This document shows, in pieces, positions 15,250 to 21,550 of a DNA stretch of 28,044 nt. The first letter of the stretch is position 1; every line of letters begins with the position of its first letter. Origin of the DNA: a virus; the IMG/VR virus record IMGVR_UViG_3300047643_000076, positions 1 to 28,044 of that record; one strand, written 5' to 3'. The position numbers and the translations under genes are program-made. A model generated the notes under the pieces. That model searched no databases, had not been told where the DNA came from, and saw nothing but the letters and a program-made list of their open reading frames with translations.

Positions 15250-15375
15250 TTACCTTGGAGTACCGATCATGATTCCAATTAAAGCAAAAATAATAATCAT
15301 TATCGCGAAGCCGACATACTGCACGATCTTAATTCGTTTTGCCTGCGCATCGGTTAAGGATTGTTGCTCTGACAT
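15250..15375 (-). CDS. Small single-span membrane protein
   Basis: 41 aa (MSEQQSLTDAQAKRIKIVQY then a hydrophobic span). A polar, slightly charged N-terminus of about 18 residues is followed by one membrane span (VGFAIMIIIFALIGIMIG) and a short end TPR. A perfect AGGAGG lies 5-6 bases before the ATG, which strongly supports translation despite the size. It lies between the repressor and the 96-aa gene on the same strand. Candidate for a prophage-expressed exclusion or membrane-modulating peptide; the role is unknown. Confidence 0.7.
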   Translation of the reverse strand: MSEQQSLTDAQAKRIKIVQYVGFAIMIIIFALIGIMIGTPR

Positions 15376-15411
15376 ACTTCCTCCTGCGATTAATATTCTT
15401 CAATTGTAGTG

Positions 15412-15771
15412 TCATTGTTTTTTCCTTCGCCTCATCCCCTGAAGCGGCGCCAGTAGTGTTTCAACAAGAGCAGGCGCAAGAGCGTTTCTCAGTTTCTCGT
15501 TCTCCTGTTTTAACTGTAAATTTTCTTCCCTCAGTTCTTTAAACATTACACATTCAATATCCATTTCACCTTTGCCGGTAGCAAGCCAAATTATATTGCA
15601 TCCATCTTCAATTAATTGAGCCGTTAAGTTTAATGGGTCTAAAATGCCTGTAAAATACTTATTTACATCCTGTGGGAATATGTTCATCCTACGAGCAAAC
15701 TCCGCTTTCGAAATGTGCTTCGAAAGGTAGTATTCTTCCAGACGTTTGCCCTTTATCAAGTGTTTAGACAT
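15412..15771 (-). CDS. Phage repressor, HTH with C-terminal coiled coil
   Basis: 119 aa from the ATG at 15771. Residues 20-45 form a helix-turn-helix (SKAEFARRMNIFPQDVNKYFTG), followed by the block GCNIIWLATGKGEM (57-70), which matches the GxNxxWLxTGxGxM end of CI/XRE-type N-terminal domains. Residues 76-96 are a coiled coil (ELREENLQLKQENEKLRNAL), and the tail is basic (RRRKKQ). There is no S24/LexA-type peptidase domain, so self-cleavage under SOS is not expected. The start was chosen because the divergent promoter, with its -10 at 15800-15805, would begin transcription just upstream; the frame also opens further upstream, beyond the operator. Likely immunity repressor acting on the palindrome at 15797-15825. 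Confidence 0.82.
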   Translation of the reverse strand: MSKHLIKGKRLEEYYLSKHISKAEFARRMNIFPQDVNKYFTGILDPLNLTAQLIEDGCNIIWLATGKGEMDIECVMFKELREENLQLKQENEKLRNALAPALVETLLAPLQGMRRRKKQ

Positions 15772-15793
15772 AAGAAATTTTCTTATTTTCCCC

Positions 15794-15822
15794 TTGACAA
15801 GTATAAGATTAATTCTTATACT
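15794..15822 (+). promoter_or_regulatory. Rightward early promoter, sigma-70 consensus
   Basis: TTGACA at 15794-15799 and TATACT at 15817-15822 with exactly 17 bp between them. Transcription would start near 15829 and reach the first HTH gene at 15881 after a leader of about 50 bases. It overlaps the repressor-side palindrome almost completely, so repression by occlusion is expected. Confidence 0.88.
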
Positions 15823-15825
15823 TGT
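15797..15825. promoter_or_regulatory. Operator palindrome over the early promoter
   Basis: Perfect 12-bp arms, acaagtataaga (15797-15808) and tcttatacttgt (15814-15825), separated by 5 bp. The arms cover the end of the -35, the spacer and the -10 of the rightward promoter, and the mirrored -10 of the leftward one. Best candidate binding site for the adjacent HTH repressor or for the Cro/Ner-like protein. Confidence 0.85.
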
Positions 15826-15828
15826 GTT
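15800..15828 (-). promoter_or_regulatory. Weaker leftward repressor promoter
   Basis: Because the operator is a palindrome, TATACT also reads on the minus strand (15800-15805), with AACACA 17 bp upstream (15823-15828) as a poor -35. The start point would lie near 15793, giving a leader of about 22 bases before the repressor ATG. A weak promoter overlapping the same operator suggests autoregulation. Confidence 0.5.
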
Positions 15829-15880
15829 GTCATTCAACAACGCTATTTAAAACATCAATATCAACAAAGTAGAGGTTTTT

Positions 15881-16060
15881 ATGAATAAGGTCAATAACCG
15901 AGTTGTAAATATAAACACGGCGGAGCTCGGTCGTCGTCTCAACATAAGTCAACAATACGCCTATCTCATCGTCACCGGCCAACGACCCGGAAAAAAGTAT
16001 CAGAAGCGCATCCATAGATTTATAAAGTCCGAAACACGGAAATTGGCTGCTGCAGCGTAA
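15881..16060 (+). CDS. Small HTH protein, Cro/Ner-like
   Basis: 59 aa, first gene on the rightward early transcript. It reads MNKVNNRVVNINTAELG, then RRLNISQQYAYLIVTGQRP as a probable helix-turn-helix, then a basic helix and LAAAA. Size and place match the Ner/Cro regulators that switch off the repressor promoter and modulate early transcription. A GAGG lies about 6 bases before the ATG. It resembles the next gene (16154-16384) in its first residues and in overall pattern, suggesting a tandem duplication. Confidence 0.7.
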   Translation: MNKVNNRVVNINTAELGRRLNISQQYAYLIVTGQRPGKKYQKRIHRFIKSETRKLAAAA

Positions 16061-16153
16061 TCGGGAGGTCGATTTAAACGGCCCCCAATCGATCACAAAC
16101 GGGCGTTGATTTTTCCAACGCTTAAAGGATAGAGAACTGGAAAGGGTAAGGGA

Positions 16154-16384
16154 ATGACAAAGGTCAATAACGTAATGTTAGCGCAAGCAATAAGTGAAGC
16201 AACCGGTGTAACTGTAAGCCGTCCAGATGTTTCCAACTTCAAGAATAAGCGATTCAATTTCATCGGCAAAGCAAAGCGCAAAGCAATAAAAAAATACTTC
16301 ATCGCGCAAGGCGTCATCGCTCCACCTGCACCGAAACCGAAATGCATTTGCCCGACATGCGGCAAACAATACGTAAAAAAATAA
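16154..16384 (+). CDS. Small HTH-like protein with Cys-rich tail
   Basis: 76 aa. It begins MTKVNN like the preceding gene, followed by AQAISEATGVTVSRPDVSNF, which reads as a helix-turn-helix, then a basic helix (GKAKRKAIKKYFIAQG), a Pro-rich linker and CICPTCGK. The Cys triad could be part of a metal site, but only three Cys are present. Upstream AAGGGTAAGGG serves as ribosome binding site. A leader of 93 bases separates it from the first gene and contains a small hairpin (gcgttg/caacgc). Probably a DNA-binding early regulator. Confidence 0.6.
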   Translation: MTKVNNVMLAQAISEATGVTVSRPDVSNFKNKRFNFIGKAKRKAIKKYFIAQGVIAPPAPKPKCICPTCGKQYVKK

Positions 16385-16411
16385 TTCATAAACCAATCGG
16401 AGAATAACATC

Positions 16412-16627
16412 ATGGCAAAGAAAATTACTGCAACGGTCAAGACTCTTTCGATCGAAAAGTTTGCAAATGACATTAAGCGAGAGGTTGAACGGATAAAAAT
16501 TCAAGTAAAGAAGTATGACATGAAATGGCTGTACGAGGTTTACAAAATCGCTGCTTTAATTTACACGCTTCAATCTGAAGCAGAATACAACCGTCTTGTG
16601 AAAAAGACAGTTGCCGGTATGGCCTAA
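16412..16627 (+). CDS. Hypothetical small protein
   Basis: 71 aa, basic, mostly helical (IEKFANDIKREVERIKIQVKKYD, then WLYEVYKIAALIYTLQSEAEYN). No known motif; the segment KIAALIYTL is amphipathic rather than a clear membrane span. TCGGAGAA lies at 16397-16404, 7 bases before the ATG. Early-region gene of unknown role. Confidence 0.65.
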   Translation: MAKKITATVKTLSIEKFANDIKREVERIKIQVKKYDMKWLYEVYKIAALIYTLQSEAEYNRLVKKTVAGMA

Positions 16628-16661
16628 CAACAAAAGAAGGCTAATTATGAAATTCGATAGA

Positions 16662-17144
16662 TCACATAAGAGACAAGATAATGGAATACGCTACACCTGC
16701 GAAAGAGAGCAAGAAGGATGCAATAGCGATCATAAAGTTGATCCGATCCGAGTATTCACTGTAGATGCCGTTGTAATTCCTTATCATCGTGTCTCGTTGC
16801 GTATTGGCGGCCATACGGATGTCTCGCAGGACATCCATGTAGTGGAAAAAGCTGACATCACCATTCGCAATCGATGGAATATTAAATTCTGGATGCACCA
16901 TAAAGTTGGATGCTTTCGCGTCCCATTCGAGAAACTTTTCCTGCGATTCCTTCACTTGTTCGCCCAGAGTAAGAATTTTCTTTTTATAGCCAAACAAAAA
17001 TGCTTTCGGCATACTGAATTTCATAACTCCTAATGCAATGGAAGCGCTTTCTTTTACGATAGAATTGAATTCGTCGATCAATGAAAAATACTTTTCATTG
17101 TTCTCTCTATTGATTCGGATTACTTGTTGTTTTTGTTCGGACAT
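16662..17144 (-). CDS. Minus-strand membrane-anchored protein, possible moron
   Basis: 160 aa on the strand opposite to all its early-region neighbours. About 130 N-terminal residues are soluble and helical (NNEKYFSLIDEFNSIVKESAS, KKKILTLGEQVKESQEKFLEW), followed by a C-terminal membrane span (INFMIAIASFLLSFAGVAYSIILSLM at about 135-160). The tail anchor would leave most of the protein in the cytoplasm. AAGGA lies before the ATG. A single gene inserted in reverse orientation with its own upstream gap is typical of morons expressed from the prophage, for example superinfection exclusion or defence proteins. No family recognised. Confidence 0.65.
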   Translation of the reverse strand: MSEQKQQVIRINRENNEKYFSLIDEFNSIVKESASIALGVMKFSMPKAFLFGYKKKILTLGEQVKESQEKFLEWDAKASNFMVHPEFNIPSIANGDVSFFHYMDVLRDIRMAANTQRDTMIRNYNGIYSEYSDRINFMIAIASFLLSFAGVAYSIILSLM

Positions 17145-17158
17145 AAATCATTCCTTTC

Positions 17159-17210
17159 TGCTGGTTTGTGAAATAGCGAGTATGGGCACTCTTAAAGTAG
17201 CAAACCAGCA
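17159..17210. repeat. Inverted repeat between divergent genes
   Basis: Perfect 10-bp arms, tgctggtttg (17159-17168) and caaaccagca (17201-17210), enclose 32 bases. It lies just upstream of the minus-strand membrane protein (start 17144) and before the plus-strand gene at 17249, so it may be an operator or promoter-region loop for the reversed gene, or the edge of an inserted moron. Confidence 0.5.
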
Positions 17211-17248
17211 CGAAAGACTCAAACGATATATATCGGAGGGCTAAGAAA

Positions 17249-17398
17249 ATGCTACAGAAAAAGGCAGTGCGCTACCGCAAAGAATCACACGGCGTATACG
17301 TTGTGTATGCCTATGGCGTGCGGAACGCATTCGGCAACAGCCGCGATGCAAAGAGATTCTTCAGACTCTGCAACCTTAATCAAAAGACAGCAGCATAG
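17249..17398 (+). CDS. Small basic protein
   Basis: 49 aa (MLQKKAVRYRKESHGVYVVY and following), rich in Arg, Lys and aromatic residues, with a compact pattern of two strands and a helix (GNSRDAKRFFRLCNLN). A strong TCGGAGGG lies 8 bases before the ATG. The fold suggests a small nucleic-acid-binding protein, but nothing is diagnostic. First plus-strand gene after the reversed membrane-protein gene; 15 bases separate it from the next gene. Confidence 0.6.
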   Translation: MLQKKAVRYRKESHGVYVVYAYGVRNAFGNSRDAKRFFRLCNLNQKTAA

Positions 17399-17413
17399 AA
17401 AGGACGGTGTGCG

Positions 17414-17704
17414 ATGGGAACGGGTATTACAATATCGGTTATCGGTATTTTCTCTTTGGTGTGGTGCTTGGTCGTCAACGGATCACATTGCGACGATGAG
17501 CATCTGCGTGACATCGTGCTGAAAGATGCGCATAAATCTTTTCCGTCGATGTCTATACCGGATGCGTTGCATTCTCTTTACTGCCATACGATTAGAGAGA
17601 TACAGCAAGCGCACAAACAAAACAATTTCGACACCCTGGATTTGGAGGACCGTCTGACAGCCATTCAGATGGAATACCAAAGACACCTGATGATCGAAGC
17701 ATAA
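17414..17704 (+). CDS. Small membrane-anchored protein
   Basis: 96 aa. The N-terminus is a membrane span or uncleaved signal (GITISVIGIFSLVWCLVVNG, about 3-22), followed by a soluble helical domain (ALHSLYCHTIREIQQAHKQNN, LEDRLTAIQMEYQRHLM). Upstream AAAGGACGG serves as ribosome binding site. No family recognised; an early membrane protein of unknown role. Confidence 0.6.
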   Translation: MGTGITISVIGIFSLVWCLVVNGSHCDDEHLRDIVLKDAHKSFPSMSIPDALHSLYCHTIREIQQAHKQNNFDTLDLEDRLTAIQMEYQRHLMIEA

Positions 17705-17730
17705 TATTATTTAGATCGGAGAATAATACA

Positions 17731-17976
17731 ATGAAAAATCTTATCAAGAAAATAGCACGCGCAATCCTCCGCGACGAATTAGCCGAGATGGAAGCGCGCG
17801 TTCAGGTGGCCGAGTCTCACGCAACGATTCTCGACAATCAGATCATCGGTCTCGTTTCCGCATTATCCGAATCTCGGAAGGATGCATCTCAACGCCGCTC
17901 GATTACTTTCTGCAACATTGATGGAACACATAGTCAACGGCGTGCTAAAAGTCGAAACTGGCGGCACGATCGCTAA
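17731..17976 (+). CDS. Small coiled-coil protein, C-terminus uncertain
   Basis: 81 aa. The first 50 residues are convincing: a basic amphipathic N-terminus (MKNLIKKIARAILRDELAEM) and a coiled coil (ARVQVAESHATILDNQIIGL). TCGGAGAA lies at 17716-17723 before the ATG. After about residue 50 the sequence (SQRRSITFCNIDGTHSQRRA) looks unlike natural protein, whereas the +1 frame over the same bases does look natural. Either the true product ends through a frameshift, a sequencing or evolutionary frameshift is present, or two small genes overlap. Confidence 0.5.
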   Translation: MKNLIKKIARAILRDELAEMEARVQVAESHATILDNQIIGLVSALSESRKDASQRRSITFCNIDGTHSQRRAKSRNWRHDR

Positions 17977-17980
17977 TTAA
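17882..17980 (+). CDS. Possible overlapping small ORF or frameshifted C-terminus
   Basis: In the +1 frame relative to the 81-aa gene, an ATG at 17882 opens MHLNAARLLSATLMEHIVNG followed by VLKVETGGTIAN and a TAA at 17980, 13 bases before the terminase start. Its composition is far more protein-like than the overlapping frame. A purine-rich GGAAGG abuts the ATG, too close for a normal ribosome binding site, so it is more likely the real C-terminus of the upstream gene after a frameshift. Confidence 0.35.
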   Translation: MHLNAARLLSATLMEHIVNGVLKVETGGTIAN

Positions 17981-17993
17981 AAGAAAGAACGCA

Positions 17994-19649
17994 ATGTTTT
18001 CGTCAATAGAATTATCCTTTAAGGAATTTGAAGAGAGCGCCGAGCTTGCCGCTCGGTTGTCGAAGTGTAATCCGTTTACCGATGCCGAACGTACCGAAAG
18101 CGCCAGAGAAAAACGTATACGCGATTCGTTTGCGCGCTTCGAGGCGTTTGACATCAACTATTTTCCGGCAGCAATGCACGAAGACTATGCTGATCCGAAT
18201 GAGATGCATCGATATATTGCCAGCGCATTCACTGTGCCGGGCGTGCATGTCGTGTTCGGGCCGAGGAAGCACGGGAAAACAGCAACAGCGAAGAAAGTTT
18301 TTATATGGCTGCTGCTGAGCGGTCGCGCCGACATTGGTGGAACGTATGCCGAAACGCTCATACCAAAATCGACCAACATACTTAAAGACATCGTATTACT
18401 CATCGGCAAAAACGAACGTATTCAGGAAGACTATAAAGTCGAGTTCACCGAGGCGAACAGTGACCAATGTCAATTCCGCATAACGGCAGATCTGTCCTTC
18501 TTGTCGGAGAAAGGCGCTAAGAAGAACAAAGTAAATTACAATGCATGGAAATATGTCGCAGCATTTTCTGAAGGTCGGTCAGTGCGTGGTTATACTCGGA
18601 TATTTGCCAGACCACAGGTATTGCTTGGTGACGACGTAGAGACACTCGAATCGCCGATGAGCAACGACGCCGTGCAGCTCCGCATCAACAAACTTACAGA
18701 AGCGTTTCAATCGCTAACCGATAACGGCGTATTCTGCATATTCGGCAACGATTTCACGACAGCTGGAGCGTTGCATCGTTTGAAGCTTCAGCAAGAGCAA
18801 GGCATTCTTGCAAAGAATTATGACGTTGTTTCCTTCACAGCGTGGCTCGACAAACCGATAGCGATAGCATGTGTAGCCATCTCGAAACTACTCACCTTCT
18901 CACGCAACGAAAAACAATTTCCGCGGCCATTATGGTTCAAGCGTTATGCGGCAAAGACGGAGGAAGCTCTGAAAATTCTTTTGAAGCCGTTCTCAGAGAG
19001 CGACTGGCAGGGCAACTTCCAGCAGAATCCAGTTCCGCCTGAAGGCGATTTCTTCACGCGCGAGCATTACCACGAATGGACCTCTATCCCGGATGACGCA
19101 AAAGGTGTGTTGTGGGTTGATCCAAATCTTTCCAAGAAATCGAAGGGCGATACGACGGCGATGCCGGGTTATAAATATTCTGCTTCGACAGATTCTTATT
19201 TCATTCCAGAAGCGCTCTGCCGGTCGTTTGCAGACAGCAATAAACTACTTGATGAAGTTTTCCGGATGCGCACTTCATGCAAGGTTGCCAATATTGGCTT
19301 TGACGGCAATGTGAACCAAGAATCAAACTGGACGAACAACGTTAGAAACTGGTGCCAAATTAAAAAGCAACCGTTTCCTCACGTTGAGTATCGCAGGTAC
19401 AATGTCGACGAATTGGCAAAGAATTTTCAAGCGGTGTATGCCGCTGATAAAGTTTTCTTCCCTCCCGGATTCGCAAAGACCCCGGATGGTGAACGATTCC
19501 TTGCTCAATTCTTTTCGTTCACCGGTGTAAAGATGAACAAGAAAGACGATGCACCGGATTCTGTGATTAGCGCGCACGAATTTCTGCTCGACCGGAAGTT
19601 GAACAAAAAAAGCGGCCCGCCGGTAAAAGCTGTCGATGATGTGTATTAA
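17994..19649 (+). CDS. terL: Terminase large subunit
   Basis: 551 aa. ATP-driven motor and nuclease that packages phage DNA into the procapsid. The ATPase domain has Walker A GPRKHGKT (89-96) and Walker B VLLGDDVE (209-216). The RNase H-like nuclease domain has VDPN with Asp376, GFDGN with Asp437 and the terminal KKDDAPDS with Asp522, the expected three acidic residues. Length is normal. AAGAAAG precedes the ATG. It is followed after 13 bases by the portal gene, so terminase, portal and gpG form one unit. For a transposable phage headful packaging from an integrated copy is expected, but that comes from Mu knowledge. Confidence 0.93.
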   Translation: MFSSIELSFKEFEESAELAARLSKCNPFTDAERTESAREKRIRDSFARFEAFDINYFPAAMHEDYADPNEMHRYIASAFTVPGVHVVFGPRKHGKTATAKKVFIWLLLSGRADIGGTYAETLIPKSTNILKDIVLLIGKNERIQEDYKVEFTEANSDQCQFRITADLSFLSEKGAKKNKVNYNAWKYVAAFSEGRSVRGYTRIFARPQVLLGDDVETLESPMSNDAVQLRINKLTEAFQSLTDNGVFCIFGNDFTTAGALHRLKLQQEQGILAKNYDVVSFTAWLDKPIAIACVAISKLLTFSRNEKQFPRPLWFKRYAAKTEEALKILLKPFSESDWQGNFQQNPVPPEGDFFTREHYHEWTSIPDDAKGVLWVDPNLSKKSKGDTTAMPGYKYSASTDSYFIPEALCRSFADSNKLLDEVFRMRTSCKVANIGFDGNVNQESNWTNNVRNWCQIKKQPFPHVEYRRYNVDELAKNFQAVYAADKVFFPPGFAKTPDGERFLAQFFSFTGVKMNKKDDAPDSVISAHEFLLDRKLNKKSGPPVKAVDDVY

Positions 19650-19662
19650 GAAAGGATGATCG

Positions 19663-20817
19663 ATGAAACTGTATCCAACACTCCAAGATTTTTACGGCTA
19701 TTGCAAAGCCGCAGACGTGTCGAATCGTAATATGCGTTCTACAATGCAGATGTACCAAGCTCTACAACGCGCGTTTATCAATAATCCGCGCATATACGGT
19801 CACGCCGTAACACGCACCAGCGCACTTTCATCTTTCTCATGGGACATCTTATGCACGGACAGCGCATTTGAGAAGAACGTGCCGGGCGTTAAAGCGCGCG
19901 TAGCACAGACCATTGCAACGATGCTGCAGTATCAATTGAGGACGATTCTTTACAGCGCCATGCTGCTAAAGTTGCGCACGGTGACGAACGACAAGATCGG
20001 CAATTCTCTCGTTGTTGATCGTGCGTACGAACCGACTGAATTCGATTACGACAACGCAAACATCTACATCTTTTCGCCGGACAATAAAACAACCACGATC
20101 GACCGCAGCAAATTCCAAGCGGAATATTTATTCGATTGCAATCCGGCCCTACCTCGTGGCGGCGTGTTGCGCGCCATTATGCCGAGCGAGATTCTCCGGC
20201 ACGACATGATTCTTGAAAACGCCAATTATCTCCGTAAGCTCAAAGGCATCCTTCAGATCATCAACAAGGGCACGAGCGATGACAATCAAAAATCTGCAGA
20301 GGCTGCCGCGTCGACAGCGATCAAGAATAATTTCCTGGTAACAGACGACCAGATCGAATTCAAGTTGAACGAAATTGCAGCCACAAATGGAACAGCGTTT
20401 AAAGATTTTATCGAAGCACGTGAATCGGAAATAGCCATAGCTCTGCTCGGACAGGCAAACACGAGCGAACTTCCGAATAGCGGTGGAAGCCGGGCCGCAC
20501 TGCAAGTGATGAAACTCGTCAGTGCAGACATTTTCTATACAGACATGAATCGCTTCGAGGCATTGGCCAACCAATTACTTTTGATGGATTACCTCCTCAA
20601 TTATGACAAATCCGCAACGCTTGCCGAATTGCCGGTCTACTTCCAGTTTAAGATGAGCGAGGAACAGGAAGACGTGGAAGCAGTCGCAAACGCAATACAG
20701 ATTCTGTCGACGGTTATGGAAATGCGCAAAGACGAAGTTTATGCACGCGCCGGGTTTACCGCGCCAAAAGATGGCGATGATTTATTCAAACCACTTACGC
20801 CGCAGGCGGGAATATGA
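19663..20817 (+). CDS. Portal protein (Mu gp29-like, DUF935)
   Basis: 384 aa, shorter than the roughly 500 aa of many portals. It starts with a helical N-terminus (MYQALQRAFINNPRIYGHAV) and TRTSALSSFSWDI, the typical opening of DUF935 portals, which place a 'W-x-I/V' strand after a helix. The middle has MPSEILRHDMILENANYLRKLKG and the late part ESEIAIALLGQANTSELPNSGGSRAALQV, a classical portal segment in which a helix is followed by a GGS loop. It ends with a helical, acidic clip-like region. It sits between terminase and gpG, as in Mu. AAGGATG precedes the ATG. The ring forms the DNA channel at the head vertex. Confidence 0.88.
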   Translation: MKLYPTLQDFYGYCKAADVSNRNMRSTMQMYQALQRAFINNPRIYGHAVTRTSALSSFSWDILCTDSAFEKNVPGVKARVAQTIATMLQYQLRTILYSAMLLKLRTVTNDKIGNSLVVDRAYEPTEFDYDNANIYIFSPDNKTTTIDRSKFQAEYLFDCNPALPRGGVLRAIMPSEILRHDMILENANYLRKLKGILQIINKGTSDDNQKSAEAAASTAIKNNFLVTDDQIEFKLNEIAATNGTAFKDFIEARESEIAIALLGQANTSELPNSGGSRAALQVMKLVSADIFYTDMNRFEALANQLLLMDYLLNYDKSATLAELPVYFQFKMSEEQEDVEAVANAIQILSTVMEMRKDEVYARAGFTAPKDGDDLFKPLTPQAGI

Positions 20818-21371
20818 AACTCGCTGAACACATATTGAACAAAACCGGCGTAGCTGCGCTGGCGATGATCGAAGACAAAGTATTGCGTGGTGTGGACGTC
20901 GACGGAAAACCGTATCGATATTCAACGAGTCCTTTCTTTATGCCCTTCAGTAAGAAATTCTACAGCCGCCTCGGTGGAAGCAGCGGAGAAGGAAGACTGT
21001 TCCAAATCGTTAAGAGCAAACGAACCGGAAAACTTGGAATGATTATTCTCGGTGGATATGCAGCATTTAAACAGAACGTTTATCCGGATACCGCAACCGA
21101 TTTTTTGACAGTCACCGGTAAGATGCTGCGCAATATGAAGATCATCGCTTACAATATCGGCGGCGACGGCGTTACGCTCGGATGGAGTGACCCGAAGCAG
21201 GCACAGAAAGCGTTCTGGCTAAACATCAGCGGAGCTGGCAAGAGACGTAAACTCTGGAAGTTCTTCGGACTATCGAAAACTGAAGAGCAAAAGCTTGCAG
21301 ATAAGCTCACTCCGGATATTGTCGAGAGCGTTGCAGAAGATATTGTTAAAAAGCTTCGTATCAAATCGTGA
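20814..21371 (+). CDS. Virion morphogenesis protein (Mu gpG-like)
   Basis: 185 aa. It begins with a helical segment and DGKPYRYSTSPFF, continues with a strand-rich middle (LTVTGKMLRNMKIIAYNIGGDGVTLGW) and a KAFWLNISGAG block, and ends with KLWKFFGLSKTEEQKLAD, the characteristic C-terminal 'R/K-x-F-x-G-L-S' motif of the gpG/tail-completion family, which helps join tails to heads. The ATG overlaps the portal stop (ATGA), so translation is coupled. In Mu this gene also follows portal and gpF; here gpF/MuF is absent from this spot and found instead at 26971. Confidence 0.82.
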   Translation: MKLAEHILNKTGVAALAMIEDKVLRGVDVDGKPYRYSTSPFFMPFSKKFYSRLGGSSGEGRLFQIVKSKRTGKLGMIILGGYAAFKQNVYPDTATDFLTVTGKMLRNMKIIAYNIGGDGVTLGWSDPKQAQKAFWLNISGAGKRRKLWKFFGLSKTEEQKLADKLTPDIVESVAEDIVKKLRIKS

Positions 21372-21382
21372 AAGGTATAGTG

Positions 21383-21550
21383 ATGAAATATACAATGCGA
21401 TACGTCGGTAATCATCCGGATAGACTCAATAGACTTCGTCAAATAAATCTTCCGAATTTTCCGACGCTGTATGCGGATAGAATGGCATTCCAGAAGAAGA
21501 TCGAAAAACTTGTCAAAGAACAAATAGCAAGAGAGCAGACACATGAATGA
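21383..21550 (+). CDS. Small basic protein upstream of transposase
   Basis: 55 aa (MKYTMRYVGNHPDRLNRLRQ and following), basic, with a helical C-terminus (RMAFQKKIEKLVKEQIAREQ). AAAGG lies about 9 bases before the ATG at 21383; a GTG at 21368 overlapping the gpG stop is an alternative start. Its end overlaps the transposase start by 8 bases (ATGAATGA), so it may act as a translational coupler. Function unknown. Confidence 0.55.
   Translation: MKYTMRYVGNHPDRLNRLRQINLPNFPTLYADRMAFQKKIEKLVKEQIAREQTHE

Noticed and set aside
16103-16121. Hairpin gcgttg/caacgc considered as a terminator between the two early HTH genes.
   Set aside because: The T-run is in the loop, not after the stem, and the stem is only 6 bp; a terminator here would cut off the early operon.
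17180-17242. Short 20-codon plus-strand frame (MGTLKVANQHERLK...) before the 49-aa gene.
   Set aside because: No ribosome binding site and it lies within the inverted-repeat region; its stop overlaps the strong signal of the next gene.
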